From NCBI RefSeq assembly GCF_010119245.1, contig NZ_WNKG01000013.1, forward strand, positions 105,329-169,328: DNA of 64,000 nucleotides. The letters are read 5' to 3'. The stretch's first letter is position 1, and every line of letters begins with the position of its first letter. Shown here one piece after another: positions 56,701 to 64,000 of the stretch. Source of the stretch: Cyclobacterium salsum. GTDB lineage: Bacteria > Bacteroidota > Bacteroidia > Cytophagales > Cyclobacteriaceae. Made by a program: the position numbers and the translations under genes. The notes beneath the pieces are model-generated. The model was not told where the DNA came from. It did not search any database and worked only from the letters and a program-made list of their open reading frames with translations.

Positions 56701-58088
56701 ACAATGATGATAATGAGCTGACCGAACACAGCCGAGTGCATCATCTTACTGGCACCATGATGGGTGATTTTATCTATGAAGCGCTGTCTTTCTGCTTTAG
56801 GCAATGCCAGTAATGTGGATCGCTCTGCCGTTATTTTAAAGGCAATAAATTCTACAATTATCACCGCTCCGTCGATGATAATCCCAAAATCAATGGCCCC
56901 CAGACTCATCAGGTTGGCATCCACTCCGAAGATGTACATGAGGGATAGGGCAAAAAGCAAACACATGGGGATGACCGATGCTACCACTAGTCCGGATCGG
57001 ATATTGCCAAGCAGAAGCACAACGACAAAAATCACGATAAGACATCCCAAAATCAGGTTTTCGGCGATGGTAAAGGTGGTTTTGGCGATGAGTTCACTTC
57101 TTTCCAAAAAAGGATTGATATGAATCCCCGGAGGGAGGGTGGTGGATATCTGGGCAACCCTTTCTTTAACAGATTCTATGGTCGCTTTGGAATTGGCTCC
57201 CTTAAGCATCATCACTTGCCCCAATACTTTTTCGCCCTCTCCGTTGCCGGTGATGGCACCGAATCGCGTCGCATGCCCGAAACCAACACTGGCTACATCT
57301 TTAATAAAGATGGGCGTCCCTTTCCTGTTTTCAATGACAATATTTTCGATGTCTTCCAAAGAACCAACCAAACCTTCGCCTCTGATGAAAAAAGCTTGGT
57401 TGGTTTTTTCAATGTAGCCTCCTCCGGCCACACTATTGTTTTTCTCCAATGCCGAAAAAGCTTCAGCGACAGAAATATTCAGGCTACGGAGTTTTTCAGG
57501 GTTGAGTGCCACCTCGTATTGTTTGAGGTAACCGCCCCAGGTATTTACTTCTACCACCCCCGGAATGCCGGAGAGTTGTCGCCGGACCACCCAATCCTGT
57601 ATGGTGCGCATATCGGATAATGTATACTCATCCCGATGAAGGGAATCTACCTCAATTACATACTGATAGATTTCACCCAGGCCAGTGGTAATGGGGCCCA
57701 TAAATGGTTTTCCAAAGCCAGAAGGGATTTTTTCCTCTGCAGCCTTTATTTTTTCTGCTATAAGTTGTCGGGGAAGATAGGTGCCAATCTTATCATCAAA
57801 AACCACGGTTACTACAGACAGCCCGAACTTAGAAATGGATCTGATTTCTTTCACATTGGGCAGGTTGGCCATTTCCAATTCTACCGGATAGGTAAGGAAT
57901 TTCTCTACATCTTCAGTAGCTAAGTTTCTAGAAGTGGTGATGATTTGTACCTGATTGTTGGTAACATCCGGAACCGCCCCTATGGGAATCTCAGTAAGGG
58001 AATAAATTCCAAAGGCGATCACTCCTACTGAAAACAGAAGCACGATCAACTTGTGGTGAATACTGTACTGAATGATCTTTGCTAGCAT
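53757..58088 (-). CDS. CzcA/CusA-type heavy-metal RND pump fused to a TolC-like channel
   Basis: 1443 residues. Residues 1 to about 1040 are an HME-RND pump with twelve membrane helices and large periplasmic loops. The fourth-helix motif AIDFGIIIDGAVIIVE (about 395-412) has the Asp, Asp and Glu of divalent-cation (CzcA/CnrA) pumps and not the CusA monovalent pattern. At about 1048-1070 an internal signal-like hydrophobic segment (LVLLLLISLPVLGYGQ) leads into a TolC-type outer-membrane factor (about 1070-1443). The fusion probably needs cleavage at the internal signal to place the channel. It is the first gene of the six-gene operon. Confidence 0.93.
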   Translation of the reverse strand: MLAKIIQYSIHHKLIVLLFSVGVIAFGIYSLTEIPIGAVPDVTNNQVQIITTSRNLATEDVEKFLTYPVELEMANLPNVKEIRSISKFGLSVVTVVFDDKIGTYLPRQLIAEKIKAAEEKIPSGFGKPFMGPITTGLGEIYQYVIEVDSLHRDEYTLSDMRTIQDWVVRRQLSGIPGVVEVNTWGGYLKQYEVALNPEKLRSLNISVAEAFSALEKNNSVAGGGYIEKTNQAFFIRGEGLVGSLEDIENIVIENRKGTPIFIKDVASVGFGHATRFGAITGNGEGEKVLGQVMMLKGANSKATIESVKERVAQISTTLPPGIHINPFLERSELIAKTTFTIAENLILGCLIVIFVVVLLLGNIRSGLVVASVIPMCLLFALSLMYIFGVDANLMSLGAIDFGIIIDGAVIIVEFIAFKITAERSTLLALPKAERQRFIDKITHHGASKMMHSAVFGQLIIIIVFIPILSLVGVEGKMFRPMALVFSFALIGAMIMCFTYVPVMASLFIKPSDPTKKTISSRLITFLEDKYRPTMAWALRRKKIVLSLSAALLIGVGFLFSSMGGEFVPTLDEGDFVIQPVLKTGTSLSNTIKATTRMEKILIQFPEVDQVVSRIGAAEVPTDPMSMEESDVIIKLIPKGDWVTAESKDQLADKFKEALTAEIPGVDFEFTQPIEMRFNELITGVRADLAIKIFGEDLDILYSKALEVEKAIQLIEGAADIIVEKVAGLPQMSVNYNRQMIAKYGMNVDELNSIITMGFAGKAAGTVFEGEKQFDLVVRFDREHHQDLDDIEMATIQLPNGNQVPLSEFATVSYTTGPAKISRDDTKRRIVVGVNVRGRDLESVVKDVQQVINDAIDLPPGYTVEYGGQFENLRTARDRLMIAVPLALILIFILLYFAFNSVKEALIIYSAIPMSAVGGVILLYIRDMPFSISAGVGFIALFGIAVLNGIVLIEEFKDLKAQGIQDINRRILTGTRNRLRPVLLTASAAALGFLPMAISTSAGAEVQRPLATVVVGGLISATALTLVVLPVLYALFDRKGHFPKIKSSVKGLVLLLLISLPVLGYGQDQKISANQAVEIALENNRGLKASSQQVDQSKQLLGSAIDIGKTEIYYNKDENNIAPNDLALNVWGISQSLKFPTVYGSQRNVMKGEIQLATDQYAMDRYLVTREVLKAYYEIVYWQEMLTNFNYLDSLYSTFEHAANRKFEQGESNYLEKLTAETKSEEISIQRRQIQESRQKARMRLNKWLQSSSEYTANSQSLTRLEIKPIDTQNHPALQYYSDALTLAERRINLEKQQLLPDLKASVFRGSNNGTGIQSYSGFQLGLGIPLWFGAQKSKINAAKTGASILTSQSENYKIQLTSQYHSLRSDLKKYEEGIDYYHMSGKKLSEETLIHATKAFQNGEIDFLQYIQLLENATTIETNYLSTLFQYNMTVLEANYIMN

Positions 58089-58440
58089 TGATGAGCTTCA
58101 TTTTGAATTACTCACCGAATGTAGCCGGACGGTCCTAAAGGCTTTCTCAAGGCTTTCTTAAGATTAGCTTAAGATTGGTAGTTCTTCTAGTCCTACACGC
58201 AGGAAGTAGCCAGTCAGAGCTGATATTCCCATTTCAATCCTGCCAATAAAATAATTCTAACAATTAATAACTTTTGTGATAGTGGAAACGCCCGTCTTTT
58301 CAGCAAATACGTCTAGTAGCATTATAAAAAGTTTTGCAAAAGCCATATAAATAATATTCTATATGGTCCCGTCATAGGTAAGCTGCAATTATTCTTTTTG
58401 GTCTCGCATGGGTTTCCGCTTTCGGAAGGCTGTGATGCGT
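58089..58440. other. Regulatory gap between pump operon and histidine kinase gene
   Basis: 352 bp. It holds the 44-bp operator array listed separately and a minus-strand minus-7-like box TACATTCG at 58119-58126 (one mismatch). It also contains a palindromic AT-rich stretch ATATAAATAATATTCTATAT around 58347-58366. No gene is seen. Confidence 0.5.
58135..58178. promoter_or_regulatory. Four tandem 11-bp operator repeats upstream of the pump operon
   Basis: Consecutive 11-mers read CTAAAGGCTTT, CTCAAGGCTTT, CTTAAGATTAG and CTTAAGATTGG. The period is one helical turn, the usual arrangement of OmpR/PhoB-family direct-repeat sites. The array lies 47-90 bp upstream of the pump start codon, near the expected promoter. 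The same CTTAAG type of array precedes the response regulator gene. Confidence 0.7.
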
Positions 58441-59811
58441 TCAAAAAGTAATCATCACATTGGTACCCTGACCGTAGGTACTGCTAACCTTTAATTCAGC
58501 CTGAATGGCATTGGCACATTTTTTTGCTATGGCCAGTCCCAATCCATTTCCTGGAATTTGCTTGTGATCCAAGGCATCTGATCGATAAAAACTATCGTAA
58601 ATATTGACTAAATCCTCTTCCTTAATTCCGATTCCTTCATCCCTGACATTACAGGTAATTCGGCCTTCTACAATATCTACAGCGATACGTATCGTTCCTC
58701 CATAATGTGAATATTTAATGGCATTATTTAGGATGTTGTCAATAATGATATTGCTGTAGAAATGAGGTATAAGGGCCTTCTCCGATTGATTGATATTCAG
58801 CCTAATTTTCAGTTTTTTCTCAGTAATCAGGGGTTTAAACCGGGAGATGGATTCATCAATGAGCACGGAAAGAGGTATAAAAGAATCCATTTTGCTTCCT
58901 ACGGACGTTTCTAATCGGGCCAACATCAACAGTTGTTCTAAGGTAGCCGTCATTCGGTCGATTTCTTCCAGGCTATAAAGGATCTTTGCTTCGTACTCCT
59001 GTTGAGATCGTGGCTTCCTGATCAGCACCTCCAAGGTGCCACGCAGTGTGGCAAGAGGGGTCCGGAGTTCATGAGACGCATCCGACGTAAATTGTTTTTC
59101 CTTTTCAATTGCCTTTTCAATTCGCTTCAGCAAGTCATTGAAACTGGAAGAAAGAAGAAAAATTTCATCTTGATTTTTGGGCAAAGTAACTCTTTCATTC
59201 AGATTATTTTGGGTGATATGAGTTATGGTACGAGTCATTTCCTGAATGGGGATCATGCTTCTTCCTGCCAAAAACCGGGAGATGAAGTATAAGCCTACCA
59301 GTAGCACGAAATAAGAAATGATCAAGACCTCTCTCAACCGGGAGATCACAGAAAATGCAGATTCTGAGGATATGGCTGCAACGATGTATCCTTTAATCCG
59401 ATCATTTTCCATAATAGGTAGTTGAACTTGCCTGATGGGGATATCCGTCAGTTCGGCATTGTAATGCCCGCCATCCGTCTTTCCTTTGAAGGTAAGAAAA
59501 TCCTGCTTCAGGTTCGGGGATCGATCCATTACCGAACCCTGTTTGTCATTCAATTGAATAAAAACAGGGTTTACCTGGGTCTCTGTGTGTTCACGCTCTT
59601 GCCATTCTTCCTTATTGATAAATTGAATACTGTCTTTTACGAATTCAATCTCGTTTAAATGCTTTTCTGCTTCGTACGATAAATCATTATCCAGGTTTTG
59701 TATCACCGTACGCTCGACAATCAAAAAGATGGTGCCAAAAACAACCGCCATGATGATGGCTGTCGCCACCATATAATGCAGGGCTATTCTATTTTTGAAG
59801 CTTAGGTTCAT
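58441..59811 (-). CDS. Histidine kinase of the metal-efflux two-component system
   Basis: 456 residues. Membrane helices at about 11-32 and 160-181 enclose a periplasmic sensor of about 125 residues; a HAMP domain (about 180-232) follows, then HisKA with His247 (DASHELRTPL) and HATPase (NILNNAIKYSH, DEGIGIKEED, GNGLGLAIAKK). It overlaps the regulator gene by 4 bp. Location beside the pump operon points to sensing of periplasmic metal, as in CusS/CzcS. The sensor has several His and acidic residues (EREHTETQ) but no Met cluster. Confidence 0.92.
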   Translation of the reverse strand: MNLSFKNRIALHYMVATAIIMAVVFGTIFLIVERTVIQNLDNDLSYEAEKHLNEIEFVKDSIQFINKEEWQEREHTETQVNPVFIQLNDKQGSVMDRSPNLKQDFLTFKGKTDGGHYNAELTDIPIRQVQLPIMENDRIKGYIVAAISSESAFSVISRLREVLIISYFVLLVGLYFISRFLAGRSMIPIQEMTRTITHITQNNLNERVTLPKNQDEIFLLSSSFNDLLKRIEKAIEKEKQFTSDASHELRTPLATLRGTLEVLIRKPRSQQEYEAKILYSLEEIDRMTATLEQLLMLARLETSVGSKMDSFIPLSVLIDESISRFKPLITEKKLKIRLNINQSEKALIPHFYSNIIIDNILNNAIKYSHYGGTIRIAVDIVEGRITCNVRDEGIGIKEEDLVNIYDSFYRSDALDHKQIPGNGLGLAIAKKCANAIQAELKVSSTYGQGTNVMITF

Positions 59812-60476
59812 ATTTCTTTTGCGATGTAACCTACACCACGAACGGTCTGAATGTAATTTTCTTCATCGGATAAGGAAAGCTTCTTTCGCAATGCGTTGAT
59901 GTACACATCGATAACACCGGTATTGTATTCGAAGTGGATATCCCATACACTTTCAATGATCCGGGTTCTCCTACATACCTTACCTTTGTTGCGAATAAGG
60001 TATTCCAGTAACGCAAATTCCTTTTGGGTGAGATTAACCTCTTCCTTTCCTTTAAATACCTGATGGGTCTCCGTATTCAGCGTAATGATTCCCAAGGTAA
60101 ATAGGGAGTGCTCACCCATCTTTGGTCTCAGTTGCACTTTGATTCGCTCCAGAATTTCCTCGAAATGAAAGGGCTTCTTAATATAATCATTTGCGCCAGA
60201 CTGCAAACCAAACAGCGTTTCGTCAAGCGTGTCCTTGGCGGTTAGAAAAATGACAGGGGTGGTTGGGAATTCTTTTCGGAACTGCCTGCAAATTTCGATT
60301 CCACTTAATCCCGGAAGCATCCAGTCAAGTAATAGTATATCGTACTCTCCTGACAAAGCCAAGCGCAGACCCAATTTGCCTTCATCGGCCACATCCACAG
60401 CAAACGACTCTTCCTCTAATCCCTGTTTAAGGAAAGCCGCAATTCCCTGTTCGTCTTCAACTATCAAAATCCTCAT
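59808..60476 (-). CDS. OmpR/CusR-family response regulator
   Basis: 222 residues. The receiver domain has acidic residues VEDEQ, phosphoacceptor Asp51 (LLLDWMLPG) and the conserved Lys in YIKKPFHFEE. The C-terminal winged helix (about 125-222) has LTQKEFALLEYLIRNKGKV and TVRGVGYI. This regulator family binds direct repeats with about 11-bp spacing, and such arrays precede both this gene and the pump operon. It probably activates both when the kinase detects metal. Confidence 0.94.
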   Translation of the reverse strand: MRILIVEDEQGIAAFLKQGLEEESFAVDVADEGKLGLRLALSGEYDILLLDWMLPGLSGIEICRQFRKEFPTTPVIFLTAKDTLDETLFGLQSGANDYIKKPFHFEEILERIKVQLRPKMGEHSLFTLGIITLNTETHQVFKGKEEVNLTQKEFALLEYLIRNKGKVCRRTRIIESVWDIHFEYNTGVIDVYINALRKKLSLSDEENYIQTVRGVGYIAKEI

Positions 60477-60499
60477 CTACCAAATATGCATATAACTCG

Positions 60500-60543
60500 C
60501 TTAAGAATCCATTAATTGAATCTTAAGAAACGCTTAAAATTCA
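60500..60543. promoter_or_regulatory. 11-bp periodic CTTAA operator array upstream of the response regulator
   Basis: Successive 11-mers read CTTAAGAATCC, ATTAATTGAAT, CTTAAGAAACG and CTTAAAATTCA; three of the four begin CTTAA in phase. It lies 24-67 bp upstream of the regulator start codon. The match in sequence and period with the array at 58135-58178 indicates one binding protein for both. Confidence 0.7.
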
Positions 60544-60558
60544 GGAAATCCGCTTTTT

Positions 60559-61092
60559 TTATCGGGTTATTCTTTCATTTAGTTCCGTTATCCACACCTC
60601 TGGCTCATTAACGACCATTTTGAATTCCTTACCATTCCTTGTTTGAATGCAAATACCGGGATACCTCCTTTTTCCCGCCTCTCTTTTTTCAACCCCGGAA
60701 ATCGTTTCATAGTCAATATCCGTTTGCCCTTTCTGTATGTTCAGTGCGTGGGACTTGAAAATGAGCTTTTTGTTGGTTAAAAACAGTTTGCCTCCTACTC
60801 CTTCCATGCCTTTGAAAAGGGTGGCGGGTGCCGCTCGCTGGATTTCTTCCCCCGGCTCCAGTGCCGGATGGATGGCTTCACCGATTTTGCTAAATACCAT
60901 TCCCCCCAGCCGGTTAAAGAGGTAGGGGAATATTAGTGCGAACGAGAGACCAAAAAACAGGCCCTGAAACAGTAAGCTTTCCGGCGAATACCGGGTTTCG
61001 CCCGAAAAATAGTCCATTGCCCAAATTGCAAGGGTGTATAGCACTCCCATTTGAAAAGCAAGCACCAGGCGATATTTCCAATCTGTTCTCAA
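60559..61092 (-). CDS. Membrane-anchored PH/GRAM-like domain protein
   Basis: 177 residues. Two hydrophobic segments (about 10-26 and 38-60) precede a beta-rich domain (about 75-170) with GEEIQRAAPATLFKGMEGVGGKLFLTNKKLIF, the form of bacterial PH/GRAM-type domains (given here as GEEIQRAAPATLF and GGKLFLTNKKLIF). Function is unknown; such domains may bind lipids or protein partners. An internally deleted relative is at 49046-49200. It is transcribed toward the two-component system but separated by the operator array. Confidence 0.65.
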   Translation of the reverse strand: MRTDWKYRLVLAFQMGVLYTLAIWAMDYFSGETRYSPESLLFQGLFFGLSFALIFPYLFNRLGGMVFSKIGEAIHPALEPGEEIQRAAPATLFKGMEGVGGKLFLTNKKLIFKSHALNIQKGQTDIDYETISGVEKREAGKRRYPGICIQTRNGKEFKMVVNEPEVWITELNERITR

Positions 61093-61227
61093 TTCCTTTT
61101 GTCATTTACAATCGTTCACATGCGCCATCATCAAGCCCCTGGGTGGTGTTTTGGCCAAGCTTGCTTTCAGGTAGCCTTTTTAGATGGAACGGGCTCCAGT
61201 TTGCTTCCATCCAGCCATCAGGATCCT

Positions 61228-62814
61228 TTAGGCCTTTTGCATGGCTTGCTCAAAGGTGATTTCAATAAATTCAGCAGGTCGGCTCACAGCGACCAATGCC
61301 CTTACCCGCATGGTACCATTCAGGACATCCTCAGCCGTCATCGTTTCCCCTACCCCAACGCGTACTGAGAAAGCCTCAGCTGGGCTCGCTCCGGCCAAAG
61401 CTCCCATTTTCCACTGCTGTGTCAGGTAATTTTCCAGCATGGATTTGACAGTGATCCAGGTAGCAGGCTGATTGGGTTCAAAGGTGTAGGCTTTGACTGC
61501 TAACCGCATCGATTGTTCGAGTACCATCGCGGTCCGTCGCACAGGAATGTATCGCCAGTCGGAACTGTTTCCATCCAACGTGCGCGCCCCCCATACGAGC
61601 ACGCCTTCTCCCACAAAGGAGCGGATGGCATTGACCGCTTTTCCATCCAAGGGGGTATTCAGATACTCTTGCTCTTCTGAGGAAATGGGTACCGATGGAG
61701 CAATAACGGAATTCAGGGAAAGATTGGCAGGGGCTTTCCAAACCCCGCTCGTGGAATCCACCAAGGAATACAACCCGGCCATTGCAGCCGCAGGTGGCAG
61801 TTGATTCAGGTACTTTTGCAGAAATCCCATTAATGCTTTATAGGCCTGACTCATCGCCAAAAGCGTGCGGTGCAAGTCAGCGGGAGAAAGTTTGCCGGAA
61901 GTATCGGGGTTATCGTCCCAACTATTCACGGCAACTGATGTATAATTGGGAAGTTGTTTTACCAGGGATAAAATCCGCTCCTTTCGTAGCGCTTCGCTTT
62001 TTGATTCATTTTCGGGATGATCGATAAGCGAAAGTTCTCCACTGATCATTTCAACCAGCCGTGCCAGGCTATCGTCGGTCAGATTTTGAAAGGACAGATC
62101 CGATTCGTTTACGATCGTTGTTTCCAGCCAGGGATAATAGGCGGCGGCGTAGCTGAGTGATTCGCTGCCGATCTCTTCCCGGAACCGGTCCACAACGGAT
62201 TTCCCGCCCTCAGGATTTTGCAAGGCTTTGTAGCCCTGGTACACATCCAAAATGGCCATCCGGTTGCCCATCTGCCCGCAATGGGCGATTACCTTGCGGC
62301 ACAGGCTATAAAATGCCTCGGCAGTATCCAGAGAAACGGCATCGGGAACAAGTACCAGGGTGGGTTCCGGTGCCTGCTCCAGAGCTTGCAAACCGGCCAT
62401 AAGACTGGCCGCTTGGATCGGTTCCCCTTCACCATATCCACCTACCGAAACGATATAGCAGGTACCTCCCCCATTTTGGTAAAACAACTTCATGGCCGCA
62501 TAAAGCCGGTTTGCCGGACCTACGATACTCAGGCTATAGCCATTGATTTCACCGATCGCTTCATTTGCTACTGTTTCCTTAGCTGCCGGAACCTGCTCCT
62601 CATCGCCTCGCCCCTGAAGCCGAAACAGGTAGGGAGCCGGGCCTCCAAAATGCTGATTGAATTCCGAAAAGGAAGTAATTCGTTTTGCTTGGTTAGTTGG
62701 CCGTTTGGCCGTATACCCGATAAATGCGGGAACTGCACTTGGTACTTGCACTACCGAAGAGGGGAAGGCATTTTTTTCTTCGATGTATACTCCTGGATTT
62801 TTAAATGTTCCCAT
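61228..62814 (-). CDS. Contractile tail sheath protein (phage/eCIS type), orphan
   Basis: 528 residues. The N-terminus FKNPGVYIEEKNAFPSSVVQ and AVPAFIGYT is the start of contractile sheath proteins of the extracellular contractile injection system type, and the C-terminus has ENYLTQQWKMGALAG and SRPAEFIEITFEQ, the conserved sheath core. The sheath surrounds an inner tube and contracts to drive it through a target membrane. No tube, baseplate, spike or AAA ATPase gene lies within the window on either side, so the gene is an orphan here; its partners may be elsewhere. Confidence 0.88.
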   Translation of the reverse strand: MGTFKNPGVYIEEKNAFPSSVVQVPSAVPAFIGYTAKRPTNQAKRITSFSEFNQHFGGPAPYLFRLQGRGDEEQVPAAKETVANEAIGEINGYSLSIVGPANRLYAAMKLFYQNGGGTCYIVSVGGYGEGEPIQAASLMAGLQALEQAPEPTLVLVPDAVSLDTAEAFYSLCRKVIAHCGQMGNRMAILDVYQGYKALQNPEGGKSVVDRFREEIGSESLSYAAAYYPWLETTIVNESDLSFQNLTDDSLARLVEMISGELSLIDHPENESKSEALRKERILSLVKQLPNYTSVAVNSWDDNPDTSGKLSPADLHRTLLAMSQAYKALMGFLQKYLNQLPPAAAMAGLYSLVDSTSGVWKAPANLSLNSVIAPSVPISSEEQEYLNTPLDGKAVNAIRSFVGEGVLVWGARTLDGNSSDWRYIPVRRTAMVLEQSMRLAVKAYTFEPNQPATWITVKSMLENYLTQQWKMGALAGASPAEAFSVRVGVGETMTAEDVLNGTMRVRALVAVSRPAEFIEITFEQAMQKA

Positions 62815-62899
62815 TAGTTTCTGGTTAAGTGCTAAACAAGTTACGCAATTTAGCCATAAAGCAGGTAACTAACAGTGGTTGAAATTTGCTTGATTTTCC

Positions 62900-63385
62900 T
62901 TAGCTAGGCTCACTTTTAAATACTCTTTTAAGGTAAAGCAATTGACCGGTATGGTAGGAATGGTGATTGGCCATGATGATGATCTCCCGAAAAATCGTGT
63001 AATCCGGGGCATGCGCAATGGGGGCAAACAGGTCGAGAGAATCATCTTCAATCATCTGAATCAGTTGCTTTCGGTCGGCAAAAAAACCTTCCACAGATTG
63101 TTTCCAGGTATTGGTGTCCGCTTCGGCTGTTGGCCAATAGTCCTCCGGCCAGTTCATTTCCCGATAGTTGGGGTTTTTTATAAATTCGATGATATCTCGC
63201 TGCGCCCGTCGCATATGTTCTACCAGGAACCAGGGAGAATGGGGAATGCCCGGCACTTTATTGTTGATGGCCTCTAAGGGGAAATCGGCTACTACCCGAT
63301 CAAAGGTAATGTGTGCTTTTTCACCACTTAGCGATTCGATCAGGTGTTTGCGTAAAATTTGACGTTCAGTTTGGTTTAAGGGCAT
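62900..63385 (-). CDS. DinB-like four-helix protein
   Basis: 161 residues from ATG 63385; the frame is open to 63448, but MPLNQTERQ is the likelier start. The DinB-like signature is seen in HSPWFLVEHMRRAQRDII (about 52-69) and NHHSYHTGQLLYLKR near the C-terminus, which supply the metal-binding His residues. Some family members are thiol transferases and many are uncharacterised. It is 86 bp upstream of the sheath gene on the same strand; no functional link is evident. Confidence 0.8.
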   Translation of the reverse strand: MPLNQTERQILRKHLIESLSGEKAHITFDRVVADFPLEAINNKVPGIPHSPWFLVEHMRRAQRDIIEFIKNPNYREMNWPEDYWPTAEADTNTWKQSVEGFFADRKQLIQMIEDDSLDLFAPIAHAPDYTIFREIIIMANHHSYHTGQLLYLKRVFKSEPS

Positions 63386-63677
63386 CGTAGGAATGGGGTT
63401 GGTTCGACTTACTAGAAATGTAGACGTACATGCCGCCGCACTTAACAACTAAGCTTGGAAGCCTGTATTGACCAGAGTCAAGAGGCTATTTTTTCGAAAC
63501 TGTACAGAAATACAGTGTTTTATAGCTGATTAGATTACAGTTAAAACCGAAAAGTATTGATTGAGAAGCAAATGGCTTGGAGGTAACGGTTTTTCTAAGA
63601 ACGGTAGCATGGCATCAGGATCCGGCTGTGAGGCTAGCCCCCGAAGGGAAGCCAGACAGAGTTGAGCTAACACTCCC

Positions 63678-63914
63678 TTATTTTAATAATCCATTAACTG
63701 AGAGATCTTCATCAAGGCCTTCCCAGTGAATTCCAATTCCTCCTCCAATTAACCTCCAATTATTTAAATGTTCTCTTGAAGCTTGCCGAAGTTTGGGAAA
63801 CCATTCAATTGGAGTACCGATTTCTCTTCCATCTTCCAATAGGACATAAAGCCTTTCTTCCGTAAACCAGACTTTTTTGGCTCTATTGATTTTTATATCT
63901 GTTAAAGTACTCAT
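63678..63914 (-). CDS. DUF2442 protein
   Basis: 78 residues matching DUF2442 in length and motifs: LYVLLEDGREIGTPIEWFPKL and WEGLDEDLSVNGLL (the family pattern of a catalytic-looking W-E/D-D-I-S tail). DUF2442 genes are often paired with DUF4160 genes in toxin-antitoxin-like pairs. On the minus strand upstream, a frame ends near 63974 (RMEKYVEF then stop), which might be the tail of such a partner, but too little is in the window. Confidence 0.85.
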   Translation of the reverse strand: MSTLTDIKINRAKKVWFTEERLYVLLEDGREIGTPIEWFPKLRQASREHLNNWRLIGGGIGIHWEGLDEDLSVNGLLK

Positions 63915-64000
63915 GCCAGTTCTCTAATATTAACTCTTTGTGTTCCTCCTATGTTGAAAAGCAAACAAAACAGCTAAAATTCCACATACTTTTCCATTCT

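Overview
The window is chromosomal DNA of a Bacteroidota bacterium, most likely order Cytophagales and close to Cyclobacteriaceae. This placement is inferred from gene content and was not searched. The signs are AT-rich intergenic DNA without Shine-Dalgarno sites, TAnnTTTG-type promoter boxes, an RND pump fused to its TolC-like channel, a DUF4266/DUF3570 pair, MG2 plus TonB-plug proteins, and many secreted sugar-related enzymes. There are no rRNA or tRNA genes, no CRISPR array and no intact insertion sequence that I can see.

Layout. 1-1345: end of a Suf iron-sulfur operon (sufS tail, sufE, a DUF59 protein, a bacilliredoxin). 1643-7870: housekeeping genes (citrate synthase, DEAD-box RNA helicase, ketopantoate reductase, TerC-type membrane protein, methyltransferase). 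8253-9663: three tightly coupled genes of unknown function. 9827-11296: a Tat-exported Gfo/Idh/MocA protein. 11442-19492: two overlapping histidine kinases, one a 2151-residue chain of GAF and PAS domains. 19562-24764: a four-gene sugar catabolic operon. 25508-29152: a secreted nucleoside-hydrolase-like protein and an MG2/TonB-plug protein. 29324-30000: four tandem copies of a 173-bp repeat. 30158-36378: two secreted polysaccharide-active proteins, the first a 1317-residue fusion of an alginate-lyase-like domain, a beta-helix and a heparinase II/III-like module. 36475-44718: lipoprotein, ROK kinase, CvfB-like protein, amino-acid symporter, acyl-CoA oxidase and SLC13 transporter. 44850-46301: sulfatase. 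46656-48598: an RsbQ-like hydrolase coupled to a PAS kinase. 49046-60476: a metal-efflux and extracytoplasmic redox operon with its two-component regulator. 60559-63914: a PH-like protein, an orphan contractile tail sheath, a DinB-like protein and a DUF2442 protein.

How genes work together. The lyases, sulfatase, three Gfo/Idh/MocA proteins, ROK kinase and secreted barrel protein suggest breakdown of an acidic, possibly sulfated polysaccharide, although no SusC/SusD pair lies in the window. The six-gene minus-strand operon 58088 to 49409 joins a CzcA-type pump to a thioredoxin, a flavin transferase (ApbE), a small lipoprotein ending in Gly/Cys, and a beta-barrel protein with an Asp/His-rich loop. 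Matching 11-bp-periodic CTTAAG-type arrays lie in front of this operon and in front of the response regulator gene, which predicts a small self-regulated circuit. The most notable signals are these arrays and the operon behind them, the trimodular lyase, the RsbQ-like/PAS-kinase pair, the orphan tail sheath, and a decayed paralog with an internal deletion between 9-bp direct repeats.
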